Assembly: GCF_018141105.1 (NCBI RefSeq)
Contig: NZ_CP054839.1
Location: 6,389,411-6,453,410, forward strand
Length of the DNA: 64,000 bases
Source of the DNA: Saccharopolyspora erythraea
GTDB taxonomy: Bacteria > Actinomycetota > Actinomycetes > Mycobacteriales > Pseudonocardiaceae
Direction of reading: 5' to 3'
Both the position numbers and the translations under genes were made by a program. The notes beneath the pieces are model-generated. The model was not told the origin of the DNA and ran no database searches. It was given only the letters and a program-made list of their open reading frames with translations. Position 1 is the first letter of the stretch; each line of letters begins with the position of its first letter. Of the stretch, positions 34,187 through 42,762 are shown in pieces.

Positions 34187-34834
34187 TCACTTGTTCCAGA
34201 TCACTACATACATTTCATGCCTAGCATAACCACCATAAGGCGCCGTACTCAGGATTTTCATGTACACAATGTTATCGTTCGCAGTTTGGTAGCAGATTTG
34301 GTCGCCAGGGTTGACTGGGATCAGGTCTTCGGCATGGGTTGCTACCTGCGTTAGACACTGCTCTGACGTAGGCTTCCCGGCGCCGGTCCAACGACTCCCC
34401 TTCTTCCCGAGGTAGAGGTCGCCCCCCGTGCCGGACTGCATGAAAAGACCGCCAACGGACAACTCTGAATTTGGCGGGATGGTATCGAAGTTGGCCCACC
34501 CAGACATCGTGAATGTGCCTTCCCAGCGCATGCTCGGGTCAGCGGGTGCAGGCGAAGGAGGGACTTGGGCGGTCCCCGCAGGCGACTGCTGGACCGTAAC
34601 CGTCACGGTCTCTGTGATGGGGGCTGCTGCGGGAGGTAGCGCCTTTTTGTCGTCCTTGGAGGTCATGACCGTCCCGGTGGTCGTGATGAGGACACCGATC
34701 AGAGTGCATCCAGCCGTGACCAGAACCCCGCAGCCGGTTGTCTTCCAGAAGTTGCGGGTGTTGTTGGTGTTGGTCGTCTCCGACCGTGTCACCTCGTCCT
34801 GTCGGCTGTTCGGCTTGCTGAACTGCTGCGTCAT
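34187..34834 (-). CDS. membrane-anchored exported protein, unknown function
   Basis: ATG 34834 is chosen for the GGGGAAG at proper distance; the frame is open further upstream without support. The 215-residue protein has a short cytoplasmic Asn/Thr-rich head (TRSETTNTNNTRNFWKTTG), one membrane helix (CGVLVTAGCTLIGVLITTTG), a Pro/Ala linker (QSPAGTAQVPPSPAPADP) and a beta-rich outer domain (MRWEGTFTMSGWANFDTIPP, with two cysteines). This layout resembles the exterior part of serine/threonine kinases without the kinase. The DNA is less GC-rich than its surroundings, which may mean recent transfer. Confidence 0.6.
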   Translation of the reverse strand: MTQQFSKPNSRQDEVTRSETTNTNNTRNFWKTTGCGVLVTAGCTLIGVLITTTGTVMTSKDDKKALPPAAAPITETVTVTVQQSPAGTAQVPPSPAPADPSMRWEGTFTMSGWANFDTIPPNSELSVGGLFMQSGTGGDLYLGKKGSRWTGAGKPTSEQCLTQVATHAEDLIPVNPGDQICYQTANDNIVYMKILSTAPYGGYARHEMYVVIWNK

Positions 34835-34964
34835 GGTGAAGCGCTTCCCCAGTCGTCGGCTTCCCGTCCGAACACGATAGCGAGCTTCGAACCGTGGACC
34901 ATCGAGGAGTCTCTCTTGCAACTTCCGCACAAGATCATCCTCCTGACGCCCGCCGAGGTGGCGA

Positions 34965-35449
34965 ATGCTGCTCCCTGGAGACCAGCCCACCGAGCCCGGC
35001 GCACACACCGGACACACCCGCTACCGCAACGGCAGGCTCGAAGCCTGGAACGGCAAGAGCTGGCACGCACCCCGCACCACCGACGTCTTTGAGACCACCG
35101 AGATCGCCGCACGTCACGCCCAAACCGGAGTCACCACGATCACCTTGATCGAGATTCCCGACCCCGACGTCCCGTACCGACTCATCGCCCAGGCATCGCC
35201 CGACATGACCCCTCACCAGTGCCGCGCCGACCTCTACCTCCGAGCTACCGCTCCCAGCCTCCGCAGCCGTCCACCAGGGGTGAGGAGCCGCTGGGCCGCG
35301 GCGAGTCAGCCGCCGCGATGGCCGAGTCCGGCGAGCTGGACCGGCTGGCCGAACAACTCGGCCAGCCGGATGGCGGCTTCGCCGTCCGCCGCGACGTGTT
35401 CGGGTTTGCCCGGTCAGGCCGTCGTCGGCGGCCACCGCACACCACGTGA
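34965..35449 (+). CDS. hypothetical protein, probably frameshifted
   Basis: From ATG 34965 (GAGGTGG upstream) a coding-like frame encodes MLLPGDQPTEPGAHTGHTRY and FETTEIAARHAQTGVTTITL up to about residue 90. Beyond about 35235 the codon bias moves to another frame, which reads ESAAAMAESGELDRLAEQLG and GGFAVRRDVFGFARSGRRRR to its stop at 35449. One frameshift would join them into a protein of about 160 residues. Family unknown. Confidence 0.4.
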
Positions 35450-35531
35450 GATTGGTTTCGGTTTCTACTGAAGCAGCAGTAGTCAGCATCAACTGAACCT
35501 GAACGCGGCGCTCTGTCAGGACCGCTTGCGT

Positions 35532-35560
35532 GTGCTCTCCACACACGGAAAGGCGGACCG
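35532..35560 (+). repeat. lone CRISPR-like repeat
   Basis: GTGCTCTCCACACACGGAAA and the following GGCGGACCG match the array consensus at 23 of 29 positions and keep both ends. No second repeat is found at a distance of 61 bases on either side. Confidence 0.6.
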
Positions 35561-35592
35561 CCGGGGCACCCAGTCGGTCCGGCTGCGGTTTT

Positions 35593-35680
35593 GTTTGCGC
35601 GCATCCTTGCGAAGGCGCCGAAGGTGCCGAAGGTGCCGCTGCTAGCGGCGGGCATCTTCGGCACCATCGGGCACCTTCAG
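35593..35680. repeat. interrupted GGTGCC/GGCACC palindrome, copy 2
   Basis: GTTTGCGCGCATCCTTGCGA, AGGTGCCGAAGGTGCCGCTG and CTTCGGCACCATCGGGCACC align with 27134-27210. On the minus strand it reads like the decayed end of a second AAA ATPase gene. It follows the lone CRISPR-like repeat just as copy 1 follows the array. Confidence 0.65.
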
Positions 35681-35885
35681 CCCTCCTCGCCGGATGGCAG
35701 GCCCCGAAGACCGCATGTGTCCCGAAACAGGACACATCGTGGACCGAAGTGGACACACGGCGACACTCCCCAAGTCGCGAACTATTGCCAAGACTGGGGT
35801 ACGTGGACTTCGTCAGAGTGCAGGCGGGAACAGACGTTGATGCTGGACCCAGCCTCGGGCATAGGGCAGCGTTCGGTGGTCGCTG

Positions 35886-36836
35886 ATGGACGTGAGCAGG
35901 ATTTCAACAGGGCTTACTTCAGCCTGGAGCCATCTTCTCGCCGACTGGGATCGGACCCTGCGCTCATCGGCAAAGCCCGAGACCACGCGCTACAACTACC
36001 TCCTTGCCGTGTCCCAGTTTGCCCGCTTTCTCACCGACCATGCGGCCGACCACGACGCCGGGACGGCGGCCCGGGATCCCGCAGAGTCGACGCGTGCGCA
36101 TATCGAGGAGTTTCAGGCCTGGATGATCGAGACACGCTCGGCCTCAACAGCCTTGAACAAGCACAAGGTGCTGCAGCAGTTCTTCAAGTGGCTCGCCGAG
36201 GACGAGCAGGAGATCGAGCGCTCACCCATGGAACGGGTCAAGGCCCCCACCACACCCACCAAGCTGGTGCCGGTCATGGGCGATGAGGACACCAAGAAGA
36301 TCCTCGACACCTGCCACGGCAAGACGTTCACCGACCTTCGAGACCAGGCGATCATCCGGCTCTACTACGGCACCGGAGCACGACTGGCCGAAGTCGCGAA
36401 CCTGACCACCGACGACCTCGACATGGCCACCGACTCGGTCGTGTACCTGGGCAAGGGCGGCAAAGACCGGCGTGTGCGGTTCGGACCGAAGACCGCCCGG
36501 GCACTGAGTCGCTACCTGCGCGCTCGCTCCCGTCACCGCGGAGCGGACCTGCCGAGCCTCTGGCTGGCCGCACGCGGAGCCCAGCCACTGCAGGCCAACG
36601 GCATCAAGATCATGCTGAAAAGACGAGGCAAGCACGCTGGAGTATCCGGCGTTCACGCCCACCGATGGCGTCACCACTACGCCCACGCATGGAAGCTCGC
36701 CGGCGGCGACACAGGCGATCTCATGCTCTTGCTCGGCTGGAGCACGGATGCGATGGCCCGCCACTACGGTGCCAGCGCCGCCGCCGAACGCGCCCAAGAA
36801 GTCCAACTGCGAATGAGAATCGGGGAAAATGTCTAA
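35886..36836 (+). CDS. tyrosine recombinase/integrase (XerC/D-like)
   Basis: A 316-residue integrase. The N-terminal core-binding domain (WDRTLRSSAKPETTRYNYLL) is followed by LVPVMGDEDTKKILDTCHGK, Arg I in YGTGARLAEVANL, the hairpin YLGKGGKDRRVRFG, HAHRWRHHYAHAWK (His-x-x-Arg) and LLLGWSTDAMARHYGAS, in which Trp stands at the second His position and Tyr is the nucleophile. A small gene follows, overlapping its stop. It faces a close paralogue at 37218-38177 (about two-thirds identical by eye). Likely the integrase of the element whose ATPase tail remains at 35.6 kb. Confidence 0.85.
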   Translation: MDVSRISTGLTSAWSHLLADWDRTLRSSAKPETTRYNYLLAVSQFARFLTDHAADHDAGTAARDPAESTRAHIEEFQAWMIETRSASTALNKHKVLQQFFKWLAEDEQEIERSPMERVKAPTTPTKLVPVMGDEDTKKILDTCHGKTFTDLRDQAIIRLYYGTGARLAEVANLTTDDLDMATDSVVYLGKGGKDRRVRFGPKTARALSRYLRARSRHRGADLPSLWLAARGAQPLQANGIKIMLKRRGKHAGVSGVHAHRWRHHYAHAWKLAGGDTGDLMLLLGWSTDAMARHYGASAAAERAQEVQLRMRIGENV

Positions 36837-37110
36837 CGACCGGGGAATGACTCCCTCCCAGCGCAGTCGGCGAGCCCGAGCCGCCGCCCATGCCTCCTGG
36901 GCCCACACCACTGACCGCACGGCACGAACCAGCCACGGAACCCGCGCGTTTCTCACTCGCTTCGAGCAACAGGTCGACCCAGAGGGGACGCTCGATCCAG
37001 CGGAGCGAGAAAGGCGAGCACGCCACGCCCGCATGGCCTACATGCTCCGCCTCGCCGAACGCTCCGCCAAGGCGAGAAGCAAGAGACGCGCACGCACAGA
37101 ACGGCAGTAG
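36829..37110 (+). CDS. small basic protein coupled to the integrase (93 aa)
   Basis: ATG 36829 overlaps the integrase stop by eight bases. The product is very basic and helical (MTPSQRSRRARAAAHASWAH, RARHARMAYMLRLAERSAKA). It could bind DNA and help the integrase, but no family is recognised. Similar small coupled genes are common beside actinomycete integrases. Confidence 0.6.
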   Translation: MSNDRGMTPSQRSRRARAAAHASWAHTTDRTARTSHGTRAFLTRFEQQVDPEGTLDPAERERRARHARMAYMLRLAERSAKARSKRRARTERQ

Positions 37111-37161
37111 CCGACGCCCCACTCCGGGGCTCCTCGATCAAAATCAATGCCCTGGAAGCAG

Positions 37162-37197
37162 GCGGTGCGGTGTACCGGGAGTACACCGCACCGCCCG
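37162..37197. terminator. bidirectional hairpin between convergent integrases
   Basis: GGCGGTGCGGTGTAC pairs perfectly with GTACACCGCACCGCC over a 5-base loop, placed about 20 bases from the minus-strand integrase stop and 50 from the plus-strand gene stop. Confidence 0.8.
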
Positions 37198-37217
37198 CGT
37201 TGCGCTGCGACCTCTGA

Positions 37218-38177
37218 TCAGACGTTGTCACCGATCCCCATGCGCACCTGGCTCTCCTGGGCCCGCTCGGCGGCAGCGCTGGCACCGTAGTGCCGCGGCA
37301 TCGCATCCGAACTCCATCCCAGCAGCAGCATCAGATCCCCAGTGTCGCCGCCGGCGCGCTTCCACTGATGGGCATAGGTGTGGCGCCACCGGTGCGCGTG
37401 CAGATGGTCCAGACCCGCCCTCTGTCCCAGCCGCTTGAGACGGATCTTGATGCCGTTGGCATTGAGAGCCTGCCCCCCACGATCAGCCAGCCACAGGTTC
37501 GGCAGATCAGCACCCTTGCGCTTGGCGCGCGCCCGCAGATAGCGGCTCAGCGCCCGGGCGGTCTTGGCCCCGATGCGCACCCGCCGGACCTTGCCACCCT
37601 TGCCGTAGAGGGTCACCGACTCCGTCTTCAGATCGACATCCTCCAACCTGAGGTGGGCGACCTCGGCCAGCCGGGCCCCGGTGTTGCAGAACAGCCGGAT
37701 AATCGCCTGATCCCGCAGGCTCAAAAAGTCCTTGCCCTTGCAGACCTCCAGCAGGCGCGTGGTCGCCTCCTCCTCCATCACCGGAACCAGCTTGGTCGGT
37801 GCCGTGGGCAACCGCACCCGCTCCATCGGCGAGCGATCGATCTCCTCTTCATCGAGCATCAGCCACTTGAAGAACTGCTGCAGCGCCTTGTGCTTGTTCA
37901 CCGCCGTGGCCGCCGAGCGCGTCTCGATCATCCACGCCTGGAACGCCTCGATGTGAGCCTTGGCGACCTCGGCCGGGTCCTCGGCCGCCGCGGCAGCCTC
38001 AGGGTCAGGTGAGTGCTCAGCGAGATACCGCGCCAGCTGCGCCGCGGCCAGGAGATAGTTGTAGCGGGTGGTCTCCGGGCGGTTGCCGGAACGCAGGCTG
38101 CGGTCCCAGTCCCGCAGGTAGCCGGCCCAGGTCACAGACAGGCCGTCAGTGAGCCGTTCAAGATCCATCAGGGGCAT
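37218..38177 (-). CDS. tyrosine recombinase/integrase next to tRNA-Pro
   Basis: 319 residues, paralogous to the integrase at 35886: QAWMIETRSAATAVNKHKAL, NTGARLAEVAHLRLEDVD (Arg I), LYGKGGKVRRVRIG, HAHRWRHTYAHQWK and LLLGWSSDAMPRHYGAS with the nucleophilic Tyr. Its 5' end points at the tRNA-Pro gene 116 bases away, the usual setting of a tRNA-targeting integrase and the border of the island. No repeat of the tRNA 3' end was spotted elsewhere in the window, so the second attachment site is unknown or lost. Confidence 0.87.
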   Translation of the reverse strand: MPLMDLERLTDGLSVTWAGYLRDWDRSLRSGNRPETTRYNYLLAAAQLARYLAEHSPDPEAAAAAEDPAEVAKAHIEAFQAWMIETRSAATAVNKHKALQQFFKWLMLDEEEIDRSPMERVRLPTAPTKLVPVMEEEATTRLLEVCKGKDFLSLRDQAIIRLFCNTGARLAEVAHLRLEDVDLKTESVTLYGKGGKVRRVRIGAKTARALSRYLRARAKRKGADLPNLWLADRGGQALNANGIKIRLKRLGQRAGLDHLHAHRWRHTYAHQWKRAGGDTGDLMLLLGWSSDAMPRHYGASAAAERAQESQVRMGIGDNV

Positions 38178-38245
38178 CGCGAAGCTCCGAAGTCAAGGTG
38201 TCGGTGAGCGGCATGCTTGACTTCGAAGAACGAACATTGATCATG

Positions 38246-38286
38246 AAAAAAGGGTCTTCACAGGCTCTGACCTGCGAAGACCCTTT
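38246..38286 (-). terminator. terminator of the tRNA-Pro gene
   Basis: Read on the minus strand, GGGTCTTCGCAGG pairs with CCTGTGAAGACCC (one mismatch-like position) and is followed by a run of six T residues. It lies 7 bases after the tRNA. Confidence 0.85.
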
Positions 38287-38292
38287 CGACCG

Positions 38293-38366
<74 letters not shown>

Positions 38367-38494
38367 GCCGCATCCCCTCCGTGGGGTGCGTGAACAGCTT
38401 ACCCCACCCCTCTCCGGGCGATCAGCAACCCCCCTAGGCGGGGTGTTCGCGCTGGTCAGCCGGTGGCGGGCTGGGGTGTGGGAGAGTGGTGATC

Positions 38495-39133
38495 ATGAGC
38501 CGAGGGAGCTTGGCGGGGGTCTCCCGCGTGTTGGACCACCTGGTGTTCGCCGGCCCGGATCTCGGGGAGGCGGTGGCGCTGGTCGAGGGGTTGACCGGGG
38601 TTCGGTCGGTGCCCGGTGGGCGGCACGCGGGCAAGGGCACGGCGAACCACCTGCTGGGGCTAGGTGGGCGCGCGTACTTGGAGGTCATCGGTCCCGATCC
38701 GGAGGCGGCTGAGCCGTCGGGGCCGCGGCCGTTCGGGATCGACGAGCTGAGCGAGCCTCGCCTGGTGACCTGGGCGGTTCAGACCACCGATCTCGATGCG
38801 GATGTGCGGGCTGCCCGCGACGGCGGGTGGGATCCCGGTGCGCCTGAGGCGATGTCGCGCCGCACGCCGGGTGGGGAGTTGCTGGAGTGGCGGTTGACGC
38901 CGTTTTCGTATTCGGACGGTCCGGTGCCGTTCCTCATCGACTGGGGCGAATCCCGGCATCCGAGTGAGGGCCTGCCGGTGGTGCCGTTGCGTTCCATGTT
39001 CGGCGTGCATCCTCGGGTGGAGGCGAACATGGCGCTGGAGGCGCTCGGCGTCGAGATGGAGGTGCAGGCTGGCACCCGGCCCGCCCTGGTCGCGACGTTG
39101 GAGGGCAAGACCGGTCCGGTCGTGCTGCTGTGA
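38495..39133 (+). CDS. VOC-family (glyoxalase-like domain) protein
   Basis: ATG 38495 fits the GGGAGAG about ten bases upstream better than GTG 38486. The 212-residue protein has the Glyoxalase-like (PF13468-type) layout: LDHLVFAGPDLGEAVALVEG at the start with the first metal His, GTANHLLGLGGRAYLEVIGP with the Glu, and a second half with FLIDWGESRHPSEGLP. Members are mostly uncharacterised metal-dependent enzymes or binding proteins. It is the first host gene after the tRNA and stands alone. Confidence 0.8.
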   Translation: MSRGSLAGVSRVLDHLVFAGPDLGEAVALVEGLTGVRSVPGGRHAGKGTANHLLGLGGRAYLEVIGPDPEAAEPSGPRPFGIDELSEPRLVTWAVQTTDLDADVRAARDGGWDPGAPEAMSRRTPGGELLEWRLTPFSYSDGPVPFLIDWGESRHPSEGLPVVPLRSMFGVHPRVEANMALEALGVEMEVQAGTRPALVATLEGKTGPVVLL

Positions 39134-39285
39134 GGCAGCGAGTCTGATCAGTGGCGAGCGGGACGGCGCACCGGGAAGTCGGATGGGCGGCGATGAAGCG
39201 GGAGCCCGGAGTCGTGTCGACCCCGGGCTCCCGGTTCAGGAATGCGGCTTGGAATTCCCGTGCCGCGTATTGGTGTTCGCTGGGC

Positions 39286-40608
39286 TCAGTCCAGTGAGGA
39301 CTGCTTGGTCTCCTTGCTCAGCAGCAGCGCGAGCAGCGTGATCGCTGCCATCGCCGCGAGGTAGACGCCGACCCAGCCGAGTCCGTGGCTGCTGGCGAGC
39401 CAGGTGGCGATGTACGGCGCGACCGACGCACCGAGCAGTCCGGCGACGTTGTAGGCGACCGAGGCGCCGGTGTAGCGCACCGCGGTCGGGAACAGTTCCG
39501 GCAGCACCGCTCCCATCGGGCCGAACGTCATGCCCATCAGGCCGAGGCCGACCACCAGGAAGGACACGGTCGCCACGGTCGAGTTCGCGCCGAACCAGGG
39601 GCCGAGCAGCAGGCCGAAGACGATGATGGCCGCCGTCGTCACCAGCAGTGTCGAGCGACGCCCGTAGCGGTCGGCCAGCACGCCGGCGACCGGTGTCGCC
39701 AGGGCGAAGAAGACCACGCCGATCAGCAGCATCACCAGGAACGCGGATCGGTCGTAGCCCAGGCCCGTCTTCGCGGTCCCGTAGGAGAGGGAGAAGACGG
39801 TCATCAGGTAGAACAGCACGTAGGTGGCGAGCATGATGAACGTGCCCAGCACCAGTGCCTTGAAGTCGGCGCGGAAGACCTGGGCCAGCGGCACCTTGGC
39901 CCGCGCGTCGCGCTCGACGACCTTGGCGAACGCCGGGGTCTCGTGCAGCGTCAGTCGCACCCACAGCCCGACCGCGACCAGCGCCGCCGACACCAGGAAC
40001 GGCACCCGCCAGCCCCAGGCGAGGAAGGTCTCGTCGCTCATCACTTCCGACAGCAGCAGGAACAGGCCGTTGGCGAAGAAGAACCCGATCGGCGCTCCGA
40101 GCTGCGGGAAGGTGCCGAAGAACGCGCGCCGGTTCGGCGGCGCGTTCTCGGTCGCCAGCAGGGCCGCGCCGCCCCACTCGCCGCCGAGTCCGAGGCCCTG
40201 GCCGAAGCGGCACAGCGCCAGCAGCAGCGGCGCCACGATGCCGATCTGCTCGTAACCTGGCAGCACGCCGATCACGACGGTGGAGATGCCCATCGTCAGC
40301 AGCGAGGCGACCAGCGTGGACTTGCGGCCGATGCGATCGCCGAAGTGGCCGAACAGCGCCGAGCCGAGAGGGCGCGCGACGAAGGCGATCGCGAAGGTCG
40401 CCAGCGACTGCAGCGTCGCGGCCGTGGCGTCCCCCGCCGGGAAGAACATGTGGGGGAACACCAGGACAGCGGCGGTGGCGTAGACGTAGAAGTCGTAGAA
40501 CTCGATCGAGGTTCCCGCGAGGCTGGCCACCACGACCTGGCGGGTCGAGTTCCGAGGAGCCTGGTCTGAGCTCTCCGCGTCCGGAGCGGGAGCGTGGCCG
40601 ACAGCCAT
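39286..40608 (-). CDS. MFS transporter, metabolite:H+ symporter (MHS) family
   Basis: ATG 40608 has AGGAGG nine bases upstream. The 440-residue protein has 12 predicted helices and the MHS hallmarks: SIEFYDFYVYATAAVLVFPH in helix 1, FGHFGDRIGRKSTLVASLL (loop 2-3 motif), GLGLGGEWGGAALLATENAP in helix 4-5, and LADRYGRRSTLLV in loop 8-9. Relatives import organic acids, shikimate, betaine/proline or alpha-ketoglutarate with protons. Substrate not predictable; the gene is single. Confidence 0.9.
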   Translation of the reverse strand: MAVGHAPAPDAESSDQAPRNSTRQVVVASLAGTSIEFYDFYVYATAAVLVFPHMFFPAGDATAATLQSLATFAIAFVARPLGSALFGHFGDRIGRKSTLVASLLTMGISTVVIGVLPGYEQIGIVAPLLLALCRFGQGLGLGGEWGGAALLATENAPPNRRAFFGTFPQLGAPIGFFFANGLFLLLSEVMSDETFLAWGWRVPFLVSAALVAVGLWVRLTLHETPAFAKVVERDARAKVPLAQVFRADFKALVLGTFIMLATYVLFYLMTVFSLSYGTAKTGLGYDRSAFLVMLLIGVVFFALATPVAGVLADRYGRRSTLLVTTAAIIVFGLLLGPWFGANSTVATVSFLVVGLGLMGMTFGPMGAVLPELFPTAVRYTGASVAYNVAGLLGASVAPYIATWLASSHGLGWVGVYLAAMAAITLLALLLSKETKQSSLD

Positions 40609-41189
40609 GGTGCCGAACCTCCTGGGTAACACGATTGGTCGAACGAAACTCTAGCGGGCGGTGACCACGTATCGAGACCCGCCTCCCAAATCATGGGCGG
40701 AGGAGGGAAGCGGGAGAGGCGGGGCGGGGGCGGAGGCGAAGTAGGCAGCGGGGGGTGGAAACGGGGACCGAGGCGGAGGCGGCGAAGGGCGGAGGTGGAG
40801 GGGGAGACCGCGCGCGGCGGAGGCGGGACAGAGCGGGCGGACATTTGGTCGGCGCAGGGGCGACCCGGGCTTCAGCGCGGGGCTCGGTATGGGTGCAGGG
40901 TCGCGTGGCAGCGCAGGGCGGGGACTGTGGCGACCGGCGGGCAGGGAAGAGAGGGGCTGAGCCGTCGGACAGGCGTGCGCTGGGCGGATAGGACACGCGG
41001 CGGAGGGCGTGGCCCGGAGGGGGCGCGCATGCGGAAAGCGCCTTGCCGGATGGAGCGGCGGCGTGGGCAGGCAGGCAAGCCAGAGCAGCCGGGCGGCTGT
41101 CGCGCGTCGCTCGGCCCGCATCGTGGGCAGGACGCCAGACGGCGAGCATGGCTGACGCGTTCGGCAATGCCTGGGGTGAACTGGCGCTG
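40609..41189. other. gene-free, strongly purine-biased stretch
   Basis: From about 40690 to 40860 the plus strand is almost only G and A with scattered C/T (for example GGCGGGGCGGGGGCGGAGGC). Frames on both strands are open because of this bias, but products are low-complexity Arg/Gly or Pro/Ala and not credible. No gene is called. It may be an upstream region of the MFS gene or a structural DNA element. Confidence 0.5.
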
Positions 41190-41221
41190 TGTCGGCATCC
41201 GGGATGTGGGATGCCGACACG
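41190..41221. terminator. perfect 12-bp inverted repeat
   Basis: GTGTCGGCATCC and GGATGCCGACAC are separated by 8 bases, 86 bases beyond the hydrolase stop codon. Probably a terminator for the minus-strand hydrolase. Confidence 0.6.
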
Positions 41222-41306
41222 GCAGCGGGTGAGGACGCCGACAGGCGCCGGTGGCGGATGACGCCGGAGGGGGTTGCTCAGTGGGGCGCTACTCGGCGCC
41301 TGGACG

Positions 41307-42125
41307 TCAGTGGGCGAGGAAGTCGGCGAGCAGGCCGGTGAGGCGAGCCGGGGCGTCCTCCTGCACGAGGTGGCCCGCGTCGTCGATCAGCTCCAGGCGG
41401 GCGCCGGGGATCTGTTGCGCCAGCCGGGTCCCGCGTTCGGCAGGCAGCCAGCTGTCCTCGCGGCCCCATGCGATGAGGACGGGGCAGTCCAGGTCGCCGT
41501 AGCGGTCTTCGACCTCCTGCGTGTGGCGTTCGTCGGCCTGGGCGATCTGGCGGTAGAAGGCGGGCTGCCCGGTCTCCCCCAGCCAGGGCTCGGTGAGGGC
41601 GTCGAGCGTGGGCGATGGGAGTTCCCGGTGCGCGGCGGTGGCGATGTAGCGGCGCACCAGAGCCTCGTGCAGTTGCGGCGGCAGGGCTTCGAAGACGTCG
41701 GCGTTGTCGTGGACGAGCCGGAAGAAGTTTGAGCCCCAGGGCCGCAGGCTGACCGCGTCGACGAGCACGAACCGCTCATACCGGACACCGTCGAGCAGCG
41801 CGGTCCGCAGGGACACCGCTCCGCCGAAGTCGTGGGCGACGACGGCAGGCGAGCGCAGGCCCCAGTGCTCCAGCAGGCCGGTGAAGACCTCCTGTTGCGC
41901 CGCGAGCGAGACGTCCTGCCCGGCGCGCTTCTCCGAGAGGCCGTAGCCGGGCATGTCCCAGACGTAGACGCGGTGGCGCGTCGCGAGCCCGGCAGCCACG
42001 TCGCGCCAGACGTAGGACGAGAAGGGCGTGCCGTGCAGCAGGACCACGGGCGGCCCGTCACCGAAGCTCGCCCATCGCACCTGGCCCTGCGGCGAGTCGT
42101 AGGTCTCGGTCAGCTTCCAGCTCAT
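41307..42125 (-). CDS. alpha/beta hydrolase with Asp nucleophile (haloalkane dehalogenase-like)
   Basis: ATG 42125 has GGAGGTG upstream. The 272-residue protein shows the oxyanion motif VVLLHGTPFSSYVWRD, the nucleophile elbow VVAHDFGGAVSLR with Asp where most hydrolases have Ser, and the catalytic His in IDDAGHLVQEDAP; LIAWGREDSWLP supplies the acid region. An Asp at the elbow is typical of haloalkane/haloacetate dehalogenases and epoxide hydrolases. Divergent from a CGNR regulator with a palindrome between them, which suggests induction by a substrate sensed by that regulator (inference). Confidence 0.85.
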   Translation of the reverse strand: MSWKLTETYDSPQGQVRWASFGDGPPVVLLHGTPFSSYVWRDVAAGLATRHRVYVWDMPGYGLSEKRAGQDVSLAAQQEVFTGLLEHWGLRSPAVVAHDFGGAVSLRTALLDGVRYERFVLVDAVSLRPWGSNFFRLVHDNADVFEALPPQLHEALVRRYIATAAHRELPSPTLDALTEPWLGETGQPAFYRQIAQADERHTQEVEDRYGDLDCPVLIAWGREDSWLPAERGTRLAQQIPGARLELIDDAGHLVQEDAPARLTGLLADFLAH

Positions 42126-42136
42126 TTCGGCACCTC

Positions 42137-42173
42137 CGTTACCGGCTAATCCGTTCAAGCAGTAACGTTACCA
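42137..42173. promoter_or_regulatory. palindromic operator candidate between hydrolase and CGNR gene
   Basis: GTAACGTTAC (42162-42171) is a perfect palindrome. CGTTACC occurs at 42137-42143 and again at 42167-42173, 30 bases apart, on the same face of the helix. Likely binding sites for the CGNR protein. Confidence 0.55.
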
Positions 42174-42203
42174 TCAAGCGGGCCCTGTGGGTAAAGTGAG
42201 CTT

Positions 42204-42734
42204 GTGGGATACGACCGGCCTGCCGCGCCCGACGCGCTCGGGACGATCGAGGCGTTCTGCAACTCCGCGCGCTTCCTCTACGACGAGGACGCCTTCCTGA
42301 CGGTGGACGGCACCGCTCGGTGGCTTCGCGAGCACGGCCGCTCAGCGGTCGGACTGGACGACCCCAAGAGACACCAGCTAGTCCGGCTGCGCGAAGCGAT
42401 CCGCGATCACGTCGAGTCGGGCCAGGAGTCCGGGACGCTCAACGAGTTCGCGCGGAAGGCGCTGGGGCCACCGCGATGGGACGAGGCGGGGAACGCGGAG
42501 ATCCCCGTCAACGGAGAGTCCGTTGTGGACAGTATTGCGGGGCAACTGCTTTCGGCGCTGTTCGTCGAGGAACTGACCGGGCGGCGGGGCAGGCTGAAGG
42601 TCTGCCGCTCTGGCGACTGCCGTTGGCTGTTCTACGACCGCTCACCGGCCAACAACAGCGTCTGGTGCAGCATGAGCATCTGCGGTGCCCGCCACAAGAT
42701 GCGCTCGTACCGCAAGCGGAGCGAGGGGAAATAG
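42204..42734 (+). CDS. CGNR zinc-finger (ABATE-domain) transcriptional regulator
   Basis: A 176-residue protein starting at GTG. The N-terminal ABATE domain (FCNSARFLYDEDAFLTVDGT, RLREAIRDHVESGQ) probably senses a ligand; the C-terminal zinc finger is LKVCRSGDCRWLFYDRSPAN with a following CGARHKMRSYRKR, the CGNR motif in its CGAR variant with four cysteines. Family members are DNA-binding regulators beside metabolic genes. Here the divergent partner is the dehalogenase-like hydrolase. Confidence 0.87.
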   Translation: MGYDRPAAPDALGTIEAFCNSARFLYDEDAFLTVDGTARWLREHGRSAVGLDDPKRHQLVRLREAIRDHVESGQESGTLNEFARKALGPPRWDEAGNAEIPVNGESVVDSIAGQLLSALFVEELTGRRGRLKVCRSGDCRWLFYDRSPANNSVWCSMSICGARHKMRSYRKRSEGK

Positions 42735-42762
42735 AGTCACGAACCCAGCGGGCGGCGGGCGA

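Noticed and set aside
40651-41232. Possible genes on both strands in the purine-rich gap
   Set aside because: Frames stay open only because of base bias; products are low complexity and lack ribosome-binding sites.
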